NCBI GenBank assembly: GCA_000413015.1
Contig: KE332515.1
Location: 1-64,000, forward strand
Reading direction: 5' to 3'
Length of the DNA: 64,000 nt
From: Treponema socranskii subsp. paredis ATCC 35535
GTDB lineage: Bacteria > Spirochaetota > Spirochaetia > Treponematales > Treponemataceae
The position numbers and the translations under genes are program-made. The notes below the pieces were generated by a model. The model did no database searches. It was not told the origin of the DNA and worked only from the letters and a program-made list of their open reading frames with translations. This document shows positions 1-7,543 of this stretch, piece by piece. Numbering within the stretch: the stretch's first letter is position 1; every line of letters starts with the position of its first letter.

Positions 1-118
1 CGTGCCTATGCGCGAAACGCTATACTTACGAGCACATAAAAGCTTGTATGAAATGACGGCAGGCGTTTTGGTTTTCGTCTGCCCCCTTCTTCCTTTTTCT
101 TTTTGTACGGCAATTATT

Positions 119-230
119 GCCCGGTGGCCATGGCGGGGAGGAAATACCCGTTCCCATTCCGAACACGGAAGTCAAGCTCCCTTGCGCCGATGATACTGCT
201 TCCAAGCGGGAAAGTAGGTAGCTGCCGGGC
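119..230 (+). rRNA. rrf: 5S ribosomal RNA
   Basis: The segment has the 5S layout: a GCCCGGTGGC 5' strand pairs with GCTGCCGGGC at the 3' end, and the interior has the conserved CCCATTCCGAACACGGAAGTCA-type loop region and the late GGGAAAGTAGGT element. Length is about 112 nt. A T-run directly follows the closing stem at 231-239 and probably ends the transcript. The preceding 118 bases would be the 23S-5S spacer, so the window likely opens at the end of an rRNA operon. The stretch from 240 to 485 holds no gene that can be supported. Confidence 0.93.
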
Positions 231-485
231 TCTTTTTTTATAAACCAACTGCTCGAAATTAATAATCTTGTTACTCGATATATGCAGGATAAGATTTTCA
301 CTGTTCTCGAATTATTATTAATTTCTATAACTTGTATTTGGAGCGTTATTTGCAGTTTTCCCATATCGTTTTTATCCAAAGCTATGCATGTACTCACGTA
401 ACGCGGCGGATCGTATCGTAAGAATCTTTTTGGGAAACTGCCTTTAAAATTAAATTTGAATTTTGTAACCGGTATTCATTATATT

Positions 486-851
486 TCAATATTCATCTTC
501 ATCGAAATTAATATTTTCCAACAGCCAGGAAGGTTTTTCCTTTTCCTGTCCCGTCCATCCCCATTCGCTTAGCATTTCTATAATAGCTTTTCGGATGTCT
601 GTTTTATAATTTAATAAACTATAATCAAAAACAGCCATATTATAATTTTTATATCGTTTATTAAAACTATCCTGTATACGATTTAATTTATCAAAACTGT
701 TAAAAACTATTGTTCCGTTGCGATTGCCGAAATTTTTAAATAAAATCGTTTCAATCTCCGATTTATTTATTTCAATATAAAATGGAATTTGAATGTCAAT
801 TTTCAAATCTTCCGCACATATTATCCAATTATTTTTTGTGATTTGATCCAT
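486..851 (-). CDS. Hypothetical protein, AT-rich
   Basis: A 121-residue soluble protein of unknown function. The ATG at 851 lies just past the stop codon of the upstream pseudouridine synthase gene, so it is preferred over an in-frame start at 896 that would overlap that gene; no clear Shine-Dalgarno is visible at either. The protein is rich in Asn, Ile and Lys and ends with an acidic tail (NFDEDEY) after a GWTGQEK segment. It is much more AT-rich than the genes around it, which suggests recent acquisition. No family is recognised; small immunity-like proteins have this general size, but nothing in the sequence proves that. Confidence 0.6.
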   Translation of the reverse strand: MDQITKNNWIICAEDLKIDIQIPFYIEINKSEIETILFKNFGNRNGTIVFNSFDKLNRIQDSFNKRYKNYNMAVFDYSLLNYKTDIRKAIIEMLSEWGWTGQEKEKPSWLLENINFDEDEY

Positions 852-852
852 G

Positions 853-1539
853 TTAATTTTTAATAATCGATATAAGATCTGAGGAAGCGATATCATTTAA
901 AATCGAATCGAACGATTCCGGCAGTTCTATACGTACGGTATTATCTTTTCCCGAATGCGGAAAAGAAAGCTGCGATGCGCACAAGAGCAGCCGTTTTCCG
1001 CTGCAGTATTTTTTTAATAATTTATTTTTTGCAAAATTTCCGTGTTTGTCGTCGAACGCAATGGGGCATCCTTTTTTTGCCAAATGGATGCGTATTTGAT
1101 GCATACGCCCCGTTTCGAGCGCGAGATGAACGAGCGAAAGCGAAAGTTTTTCTCCGCCGCAGTCGATTTCGAAAACTTCGCTTACCTCATATTTCGTAAC
1201 GGCGCGTTTTATCTCTCCGTGCTGGACTACATCGTCCGCTATCACGCCCTTTCGTTCCGAAAAAGTTCCGATGCACATTGCATCGTATTCTTTTTTTACC
1301 GCGCGGGAAGCGACGAGCTTTGACCACTTGGCGGCAGCGGTCTTTGTTTTTGCCGCGATCATAAGACCCGACGTATCTTTATCGAGGCGATGTATGAGAA
1401 AAATTTCGTGGCCGGTTTGTTTGGGAAGCTCTTTGTCGAGAGGATGAGTGACACCTTCGCCGCCCTGTACCGAAACGCCTGCGGGTTTGTTTATAATGAT
1501 GATCTCTTCATTTTCGTATACAATGGGGATCGCATTCAT
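853..1539 (-). CDS. RluA-family pseudouridine synthase
   Basis: Isomerises uridine to pseudouridine in RNA, in the RluA/RluC/RluD family. The signature HRLDKDTSGLMI, with the catalytic Asp, is followed by the usual AKT..A...W segment, and NKPAGVSVQGG near the N terminus and the GRMHQIRIHLA block are also typical. It has no S4 domain and is only about 228 residues, which resembles the short TruC/RluA-like members. The start at 1539 is chosen because the alternative at 1575 would overlap the start of the divergent gene; neither has a strong ribosome site. The exact RNA target (16S, 23S or tRNA) cannot be told from sequence. Confidence 0.87.
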   Translation of the reverse strand: MNAIPIVYENEEIIIINKPAGVSVQGGEGVTHPLDKELPKQTGHEIFLIHRLDKDTSGLMIAAKTKTAAAKWSKLVASRAVKKEYDAMCIGTFSERKGVIADDVVQHGEIKRAVTKYEVSEVFEIDCGGEKLSLSLVHLALETGRMHQIRIHLAKKGCPIAFDDKHGNFAKNKLLKKYCSGKRLLLCASQLSFPHSGKDNTVRIELPESFDSILNDIASSDLISIIKN

Positions 1540-1568
1540 TTCGATAACTATAGACGAGGTGCCGTAAA

Positions 1569-2759
1569 ATGACAAGAAGCTTTGTGCGTTTTTTTTCCGC
1601 AGTCTGCGTATTTTTTATCCTCTTGTGTATCGAAAGCCCCCTTGCTTCGGAAACTGTCGTCGATAACGAATACGGCTGGTCGCTCGATATGCCCGAAGGT
1701 TTCAAACTTTCGGACGCGACGGAAGACGGCACGTCCTATCTCTTTTCATACGCGAACGTTCCGGTCGTCACTGCGATAAAGCTTTATAAAAACGGTACTT
1801 ATGAATCGAGCGGGGCAGCTTTCGACGGCGCCATCGGAAAATTGCCGGGCGGAAAGGGAGAAAAAGAATCGTTCGAATGGAGAAGTGCGGATTCTTCGCT
1901 CGGAACCTTTTCAATGAAGCTCGGCGGCGTCCGCTATAAGGGCTGGGCGCTTGCGGTCGAACTCCCGTTAAACGGCGCGCACATCGTAGTTTTGTGCTAT
2001 GCGAATGAGCGGAGCGAAAAAAACTGCGAACCTTTTATCTTATCGATTTTAAATTCTCTCGCCGTTGACCGCGGAAGCTATAGGGAAGAAGGCATCGTCG
2101 CGCGCTATGCGTATCCCGCAGCCGAACGGAAAGACATAGAGCTTTCGATCAACGGACGAACGATTCGCACGAGCATCGGTGCGGAAGACGAACAGGCATC
2201 CGACTTCGTCATCGATATGGAATTCGCGGTTTTAAAAATGTACGCGGCAAGTCCGCTGTGGAAAGAAGCATGGCAGCGCTATTACCGCGCGATTTTCCGC
2301 GACAGCTTCGGCCGCTTAAAGCGGACGGCCTTCGATGTGCAAAGCGCGCTTCAAGAAGATGCTGCGGCCTTAAATCCCGAACACCCCGATACCGCTTTCG
2401 TATCGCTCCTTTTGACTTGGGTGCAGGGGTTTCGCTATGAGCGTAAAATAAATGCCGCGGATTTTACATCCCTTCCCGCCGCCCTCACCGGAAGCGGATC
2501 GGACTGCGACACGCGAAGTCTTTTGCTCTGCACTCTTCTTGAAAACGCGGGAACGAAGTGCGCGCTTTTCGTATCGCGCGATTACAGTCACGCCCTTTTC
2601 GGCGCCCTCGTTCCGTCCGTATCTCCGAAAGAAAATGCGCGTATGAGCTCGGGCGGAAAAGATTTTTTACTCGGAGAAACGACGGCTCACGTGTCCCTCG
2701 GTTTGATTGCTTCAGATTTCAGCGATCCGAAAAAATGGATTGCGGTGGAACTGCCGTAA
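1569..2759 (+). CDS. Exported protein with C-terminal transglutaminase-like domain
   Basis: A 396-residue protein with an N-terminal signal sequence (hydrophobic core around residues 8-22, then SPLASE). Residues 30-170 form a domain beginning NEYGWSLDMPEGF, reminiscent of the beta-rich PsbP/DcrB-type domains found in exported proteins. Residues about 300-395 look like a papain/transglutaminase fold: GSGSDCDTRSLLLCTLLE carries the candidate Cys, YSHALFG the candidate His, and a later acidic residue could complete a triad. GAGGTG eight bases before the ATG acts as ribosome site. It is likely periplasmic; its substrate is unknown. Neighbouring genes give no functional clue. Confidence 0.72.
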   Translation: MTRSFVRFFSAVCVFFILLCIESPLASETVVDNEYGWSLDMPEGFKLSDATEDGTSYLFSYANVPVVTAIKLYKNGTYESSGAAFDGAIGKLPGGKGEKESFEWRSADSSLGTFSMKLGGVRYKGWALAVELPLNGAHIVVLCYANERSEKNCEPFILSILNSLAVDRGSYREEGIVARYAYPAAERKDIELSINGRTIRTSIGAEDEQASDFVIDMEFAVLKMYAASPLWKEAWQRYYRAIFRDSFGRLKRTAFDVQSALQEDAAALNPEHPDTAFVSLLLTWVQGFRYERKINAADFTSLPAALTGSGSDCDTRSLLLCTLLENAGTKCALFVSRDYSHALFGALVPSVSPKENARMSSGGKDFLLGETTAHVSLGLIASDFSDPKKWIAVELP

Positions 2760-2797
2760 GCACCTGCCGTACCGGACACGCTTATCGCCGATCGCGC

Positions 2798-3445
2798 TTA
2801 CGCTTCGATTAATAATTTATATACGTCGTCGGTCGTCGCAGCGTTTAAGAGGCTGTCGCGGAGCTCCTTTTTTTTGAGTTTTGCGGAAAAATACGAAAGC
2901 GTCTGCAAATAGTACGAATGCTGGTTGTACGCTGCGGCGATCATAAACAAAAGGGATACGGGCATATCGTCGATGGGTTGAAAATCGGTGACGGGCGTTT
3001 TGCACACGCCGACCGCCATGACCAAATCGGTGACCGATGAAAGGCGCACGTGCGGGATCGCGATGCCTCGTCCGATTGCCGTGGACATAAGCTCTTCCCG
3101 CTTTAAGATTTCGGAGACGAGTTCGTCGGAACGTTTTACCTGAGGCGCGCTCGAAAGCGTATTTGCAAGTTCGACGAGAGCGTCGTGCCTTGAAGTTTGC
3201 GAGATAAAGATAACGCGGTTCGGTGCGAGGATGTTTTTTACCTGTACGACATCGTCTTTTATGCGCTTATCCGAAGAAGAGAGTCGATCGTTGACCCATT
3301 TTTCGACTTCCGATTTTTTAAATCGCCATACGGTTCCGATTTTTCCTGCGGGGATTTCGCCGCGCTGCGCCCAATCGTAAACGGTGCGGTCGGAAACGCG
3401 GAGATAATTTGCAACTTCGTCGATGGTGAGGATCGTGTCTTCCAT
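2798..3445 (-). CDS. HTH-PtsN: excisionase-type DNA-binding domain fused to a PTS IIA (Ntr) domain
   Basis: Residues 1-57 are a MerR/excisionase-type helix-turn-helix (LTIDEVANYLRVSDRTVYDW, then IPAGKIGTVWRFKKSEVEKW). Residues 75-215 are a nitrogen-type PTS IIA domain; the phospho-accepting His is H132 in GIAIPHVR. In PtsN proteins this His is phosphorylated from HPr/EI and the state controls partner proteins. The fusion suggests that phosphate flow directly sets DNA binding. No EIIB or EIIC gene is nearby, in line with the regulatory-only PTS of treponemes. A second, stand-alone PtsN lies at 35361-35825. Promoter boxes lie so close to the ATG that the mRNA may be leaderless. Confidence 0.9.
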   Translation of the reverse strand: MEDTILTIDEVANYLRVSDRTVYDWAQRGEIPAGKIGTVWRFKKSEVEKWVNDRLSSSDKRIKDDVVQVKNILAPNRVIFISQTSRHDALVELANTLSSAPQVKRSDELVSEILKREELMSTAIGRGIAIPHVRLSSVTDLVMAVGVCKTPVTDFQPIDDMPVSLLFMIAAAYNQHSYYLQTLSYFSAKLKKKELRDSLLNAATTDDVYKLLIEA

Positions 3446-3454
3446 AATTGAATA

Positions 3455-3483
3455 ATTCTGTACTATTTGCGATATTTTGTCAA
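3455..3483 (-). promoter_or_regulatory. Putative sigma-70 promoter for HTH-PtsN
   Basis: On the minus strand a perfect TTGACA (3478-3483) lies 17 bases from CAGAAT (3455-3460), a weak -10. The ATG of the gene begins nine bases after the -10 and no ribosome site is visible, so transcription probably starts close to the start codon. Confidence 0.5.
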
Positions 3484-3547
3484 TATTTACATCGTTTTCA
3501 TATAAACGGTATTGTTTTACATTCGATCGGCGCCGAAACCGCAGATT

Positions 3548-3973
3548 TCAGAGACTACCGTCGTTCGACGCAAGTTCGTGCAAACTGTCGTAGGGATACA
3601 GTACGCCGAGCGTCGTTTTGACGCTGCGCTTCCAGTCCGGGCCGAATACGACGGGCGTTTCGTCCGGTGCGAATTCGCTGAGCACTTGCCGGCATGCGCC
3701 GCAGGGACCGACCGGATAATCGGATGCGGGCGTCGCGATCGCGATCGCGATAAAAGTACGTATGCCTTGTGAGGCGGCGGTAAAAATCGCGCTGCGCTCG
3801 GCGCAGTTCGTAAGCCCGAAAGATCGGTTTTCGATATTCGCTCCGGTGATGATTTTTCCGTTTTCCGTGAGCAGGGCGGCTCCGACGGGAAAATGCGAAT
3901 AAGGAATGTACGCGTGCTTTGAAGCTTCGAGCGCTTTTTCAAAGAGCTGCTGCAATTGTTCGTCGGTTATCAT
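3548..3973 (-). CDS. cdd: Cytidine deaminase
   Basis: Deaminates cytidine and deoxycytidine to uridine and deoxyuridine in pyrimidine salvage. At 141 residues it is the short, tetrameric type. The Zn site is complete: C57-A-E59 in NCAERSAIFTA, and C91/C94 in PVGPCGACRQVLSEF. E59 is the proton shuttle. GGAGG lies a few bases upstream of the ATG. A 9-bp tandem repeat lies about 47 bases upstream of the start, where the promoter should be, and may influence expression. The gene follows HTH-PtsN only by position; no shared operon is needed. Confidence 0.95.
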   Translation of the reverse strand: MITDEQLQQLFEKALEASKHAYIPYSHFPVGAALLTENGKIITGANIENRSFGLTNCAERSAIFTAASQGIRTFIAIAIATPASDYPVGPCGACRQVLSEFAPDETPVVFGPDWKRSVKTTLGVLYPYDSLHELASNDGSL

Positions 3974-4019
3974 AAAACCTCCATAAGATTCCGATAAAAA
4001 TTTTTCGTTTAAAAACTAC

Positions 4020-4053
4020 GCAATGCCCGCAATGCCCGCAATGCCCGCAATGC
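4020..4053. repeat. 9-bp tandem repeat upstream of cdd
   Basis: The unit GCAATGCCC is repeated about 3.8 times without error, between the start of cdd (minus strand) and the divergent transglutaminase-like gene. Perfect short tandem repeats of this kind can change copy number by slippage. It sits within the likely promoter region of cdd. Confidence 0.9.
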
Positions 4054-4189
4054 AATTCAATTATAGCCGTATGCGTAAAAGAAGTATACGGGACTTATTA
4101 AAGACTATGCTTCGGCCTTTCCGGATTTATTTTCAATGTACGGCATTTTCGAAATTTAAACGCAGAGGGCGAGCGGTACAAAAAATTAC

Positions 4190-4217
4190 TTGACAAATTC
4201 GAGAGGGAAGGTACAAT
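4190..4217 (+). promoter_or_regulatory. Sigma-70 promoter for the transglutaminase-like protein
   Basis: TTGACA (4190-4195) and TACAAT (4212-4217) are 16 bases apart. Transcription would start near 4224, leaving about 58 bases of leader before the ATG at 4283, with AGGAG at 4270-4274. Confidence 0.7.
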
Positions 4218-4282
4218 TTTCTGGCGACACTCGAAAACAAAATTAAAGTACATCGCTATTCGATGCATTAGGAGTGCGATAT

Positions 4283-5440
4283 ATGAAGAGAGTATGTTTA
4301 TTGCCGGTTTTATTAATTTTATTTTCAACGCATACTTTTGCAGATGAGTTTACCGATGCCTTGCAATTCTTGGCAGTGCAAATCGCCTGTGTCGGGCAAT
4401 ATTCGGCAGCACAGGCGGGCGGCGGCCGTTATGAGGATCCGCACGATTATTATACACCTCAACTTTTGGCGGATTTTTTTAAGGAAATGTCCGGCTCTAA
4501 GACGAGGACGGAAACCTTTTACGGCGTATGCTTTGATTATGCGCAGTATGCGTATGATACTATAAAAACATATCAAAGCTTTTATAATAAAGCCGGTATG
4601 TACGGAAGTCAATTTTGGATTGCAAGTACCAACGGAACATCGAGCGTTATAACATTGTCTTGTCCGGCGCGCGAGTACAGCGCAACTCTACGGCAAAACG
4701 GCGTTCCCGTCAAAGAGGTAAACCGAATGTATGTAAGTACCCATAAAATTTCGGACGGCGAGAGGGCGCGAAATCATGCATGGGTCTGGGTGCGGCGTTA
4801 TGACGGCGTATGGTTTTGGATTGATCCTACATGGACGGATAATGCGGGTTATGTCATATACGGTTATGTAACGGAAACGGAAGAAATTCAACTTCGTCCC
4901 GATTCCCGATACTGCATTACCTCGCCGAGTTATTTGAACGATCTGCCTCTGCCTCCCGAAGCTGGAAAAAGGTCGGCCCCAATTATACCGAATTCGGCGG
5001 ACGGTGTTTTTCCCGCGGTCTATGACGATACAGCTTTCGATGTATCCGGCGATTTCATTACGAGTATCGGATTCCTTCCTCCGTATATTAATAATTCATC
5101 ATGGAGCAATTTTTTTTCTTACTCGCTCAGTTATGAAACGACAGATGCGGATTTCCTTTTTTTAATTGCACAGTTTGATTTATATAGTAAAGAGAATTGG
5201 AGTAAATTGTTCTTATTGTTCGGTTTAGGAGCCGGTTGGCAATGGGGAGAGGTATTCGGTCTCTACGGCGGCGGCGGACTCGGAATGATAGCGTATAATA
5301 TCTTCAAAAAAGCGGGCTTCGCATGGAAAGTTAACGGCGGTATCCGCATAAGCTTCGGAGATTTTTCAACTCGTTATGACGTTGCGTATGTATATGAAGA
5401 GGGTGTGGTTTTCAGTCTGTTTTTCGGTTTTCAGTTTTAA
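4283..5440 (+). CDS. Exported transglutaminase-like protein with a C-terminal barrel-like domain
   Basis: The signal peptide spans residues 1-20 (MKRVCLLPVLLILFSTHTFA, cut before DEF). Residues 75-190 carry a transglutaminase-like triad: C83 in YGVCFDYAQ, H165 in NHAWVWV and D181 in WIDPTWTD, all in the expected order and spacing. After a proline-rich linker, residues about 270-385 are rich in alternating aromatic and Gly residues (GLGAGWQWGEVFGLYGGGG) and the protein ends in FGFQF, an aromatic terminus typical of outer-membrane beta-barrel proteins. The start at 4283 is fixed by AGGAG eight bases before it; an in-frame GTG at 4274 overlaps that site. It may act as a peptidase or crosslinker at the outer membrane; this is inference. 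Confidence 0.72.
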   Translation: MKRVCLLPVLLILFSTHTFADEFTDALQFLAVQIACVGQYSAAQAGGGRYEDPHDYYTPQLLADFFKEMSGSKTRTETFYGVCFDYAQYAYDTIKTYQSFYNKAGMYGSQFWIASTNGTSSVITLSCPAREYSATLRQNGVPVKEVNRMYVSTHKISDGERARNHAWVWVRRYDGVWFWIDPTWTDNAGYVIYGYVTETEEIQLRPDSRYCITSPSYLNDLPLPPEAGKRSAPIIPNSADGVFPAVYDDTAFDVSGDFITSIGFLPPYINNSSWSNFFSYSLSYETTDADFLFLIAQFDLYSKENWSKLFLLFGLGAGWQWGEVFGLYGGGGLGMIAYNIFKKAGFAWKVNGGIRISFGDFSTRYDVAYVYEEGVVFSLFFGFQF

Positions 5441-5718
5441 AAAACGATCTCCGGAAAATAAGGGAGCGAAACTTTCCGATGGGGCAGTCTAAAAATTTCA
5501 AGTTTTGAACAGCTTCCTTGATTTTAAACCGCAAGTTGCAACAGCAACTTGTCGGCTTTGAAAACTGTGTTATACGAAAATATTTCTTACTAAATTATAA
5601 ACCTTATTTCCTAATTAAAGAATTTATTTTTCTTAGGAAAAATAATTTTCATTTTTCCGATTTTTTAAGCGACGAATGTCGCATTCTACCGCTACATTGC
5701 TTCGCCCTAAAGTAAAAT

Positions 5719-5757
5719 AAATAATATAAAGCAAGCTCGACTTGCTTTATATTATTT
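5719..5757. terminator. Hairpin, 17-bp perfect stem
   Basis: AAATAATATAAAGCAAG (5719-5735) pairs perfectly with CTTGCTTTATATTATTT (5741-5757) around the loop CTCGA. It has few G-C pairs but the right arm ends in a T-rich run, so it may help end transcription from the gene ending at 5440. Confidence 0.5.
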
Positions 5758-5805
5758 TCCAATTTATTCAACAGCGTCTTCACCCAAAACCTAAAGTTCA
5801 ATTTC

Positions 5806-5838
5806 ATTTTTTAATCGAGCTTGACTCGATTAAAAAAT
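5806..5838. terminator. Bidirectional terminator-like hairpin
   Basis: ATTTTTTAATCGAG (5806-5819) pairs perfectly with CTCGATTAAAAAAT (5825-5838) around CTTGA. Each arm ends in an A or T run, so on the minus strand it reads as an intrinsic terminator just after the stop codon of the membrane protein gene at 5851-6384. Confidence 0.6.
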
Positions 5839-5850
5839 ATCCTTTAATAT

Positions 5851-6384
5851 TTAAATATCAGGTAATGTAAACCCTTGTAAAATTAAAATTACAACGAAAT
5901 ATTTTATAGGATTTAAGATACATAAATAATTTCTTATGAATCGTTTCGAATCCTGATTTGCTAAAATCATTTTTTGCCATTTTACTTGACCTAGAATAGA
6001 TAAAAGAATAATTAAGGAAATCAAGAAACACAAAATAAATACACTGTAATTCTTCTCGGATAAAAAATGAAATGTTTGGCAAAATGGAAAGTACAAAAAG
6101 AATACTGATAAAACATTTACAATATACATTGGTAAAAACCAATTATTTGAAATTTGTAAATCGAAATTTTCTTTAGTGCTTTTTGACCATATAATTGCAA
6201 TTATTGAATTTATTGAAATATACAATCCTAGTGAAATAAAAAAAAGTAAAGCAAAATCAAATGAAACATCAAAGGATAAGTGATTTGTAAAGAAAATGAA
6301 TGGACAAATAATAGCTGAGAGAAAAATGATAAAATCAAAAATTATATAGATTCTAAATAATATATTTTTCAATTTTTTCTCCAA
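5851..6384 (-). CDS. Hypothetical membrane protein, AT-rich
   Basis: A protein of up to 177 residues with about five hydrophobic segments (for example around residues 12-32, 40-62, 85-105, 115-135 and 155-172). It has no recognised domain. The frame opens with a TTG at 6384, but the GGAG in that stretch sits at a proper distance from a second in-frame TTG at 6372, which may be the real start. Composition is far more AT-rich than the flanking genes, pointing to transfer. Confidence 0.55.
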   Translation of the reverse strand: MEKKLKNILFRIYIIFDFIIFLSAIICPFIFFTNHLSFDVSFDFALLFFISLGLYISINSIIAIIWSKSTKENFDLQISNNWFLPMYIVNVLSVFFLYFPFCQTFHFLSEKNYSVFILCFLISLIILLSILGQVKWQKMILANQDSKRFIRNYLCILNPIKYFVVILILQGFTLPDI

Positions 6385-6471
6385 GCAACCCAGTGGGGTG
6401 TCCGTGTAACTTGATTTTAGATGCTCAAGTCATTGACTTGTTTTCCGTATTACTATAGCATATTTTCCATC

Positions 6472-7533
6472 ATGAAACATAAAAAAGGTGCCGCTTTTTA
6501 TGTCTTTTTGGGCATCGTATTCAGCATCGTATATATTATTTTAGCCGCCGAACCTCTTGCAAAGGAGCATCAGTTTATACCGCAATGGAAACTCGATGTG
6601 AACGCGCAAATACAAAAGGCTCATGCCTCGGGCGAAAAGCCGCTGTATTTCAAACTCGGACAGACGATGGGGTATTTTACCGAAAGCGGCAAACTTTTAT
6701 CGGTCGAAACATTTCCGTTTAAAGCTGCGATTTCGGAACGATATTATGCTCCGTACAATACTTACGGTTCGTCGATCGACTTTTTTACGCCCGACGGAGA
6801 AAAGGCCGGCACGCTAACCGAAAGCGGTTTTCCGCTCTTCGATAAAGACCGCATCTTCGTTTTTTTGGCAGGCGGCGCTTCGTTCGTCGAGTGCGATTCC
6901 GACGGAAAACGCAAATGGGAATACAACGGCACGGTTCCGATTACCGCTTTCGATTCGTCGCCTTCCGGCTGCGTTGCGGGTTTTGCCGACGGAACGGTGA
7001 GACAATTTTCTTCCGACGGAACCGTGATTCAAAAATTCTCGCCCGGCGGAAGCGACTACCAAGTGATCCTCGGCGCCGCTCTTTCTTCCGACGGTTCCAT
7101 GATCGCCTTGGTTGCCGGACAAAACCGGCAGCGTTTCGTGTTGATGAAAAAATACGATGCGCAAACGAAGATCGTATTTCACGAATACATCACGCAAAGC
7201 GACCCTCGTCAGCGTCTCGTCGAGTTCAGCAAAGACGGATCTACCGTGTGGTACAATTATAAAGGCACGCTCGGCATCGTCGATACGAAGGGCGGCAAAG
7301 CATCTCATCTTCCGATCCGAGGACAGGCGATTTCGCTTGAAGAGTGCGGCGATCTCGTGTTCGTACTTACAAAAGACGATGCTCAGTATACGGTATATGC
7401 GATCGAAAAATTCGATACGATGAACGGTTCGTTTGCGTTTGAGGCGCAATCCGCATTTATCCGTACGGACGGCGAAAACCTCTTTGTCGGAAAAGATTCG
7501 ACGATCTCTCGAATGACGATTATAAAAAATTAA
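6472..7533 (+). CDS. Membrane-anchored beta-propeller-like protein
   Basis: A 353-residue protein with one N-terminal membrane helix (FYVFLGIVFSIVYIILAAEPLA) and a long beta-rich exterior part. Repeated blocks such as FFTPDGEKAGTLTESG, VECDSDGKRKWEYNG, QFSSDGTVIQKFSPGG and LSSDGSMIALVAG have the xxxDGxxxxx pattern of WD40/PQQ-like blades, suggesting a propeller of about six or seven blades for protein contacts. The ATG at 6472 is preferred; the frame is open back to 6421. The next gene (M23-like) starts 10 bases after the stop, so the two probably form an operon and may work together at the cell envelope. No enzyme motif is seen. Confidence 0.7.
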   Translation: MKHKKGAAFYVFLGIVFSIVYIILAAEPLAKEHQFIPQWKLDVNAQIQKAHASGEKPLYFKLGQTMGYFTESGKLLSVETFPFKAAISERYYAPYNTYGSSIDFFTPDGEKAGTLTESGFPLFDKDRIFVFLAGGASFVECDSDGKRKWEYNGTVPITAFDSSPSGCVAGFADGTVRQFSSDGTVIQKFSPGGSDYQVILGAALSSDGSMIALVAGQNRQRFVLMKKYDAQTKIVFHEYITQSDPRQRLVEFSKDGSTVWYNYKGTLGIVDTKGGKASHLPIRGQAISLEECGDLVFVLTKDDAQYTVYAIEKFDTMNGSFAFEAQSAFIRTDGENLFVGKDSTISRMTIIKN

Positions 7534-7543
7534 CGGGAAAACT

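Larger units (their letters stand above)
5441..5850. other. Gene-free AT-rich stretch with several perfect hairpins
   Basis: No convincing gene is present. The stretch holds four perfect inverted repeats: AAGTTGC around an AACA loop near 5535, GCGAC around a GAAT loop near 5670, a 17-bp stem at 5719-5757 and a 14-bp stem at 5806-5838. The last two lie between convergent genes and could end transcription from either side. The remaining sequence has no similarity I recognise. Confidence 0.6.

Noticed and set aside
240-485. Small gene or tRNA between the 5S rRNA and the first coding region
   Set aside because: No cloverleaf and no frame with start signals was found; the sequence is AT-rich with weak inverted repeats only.
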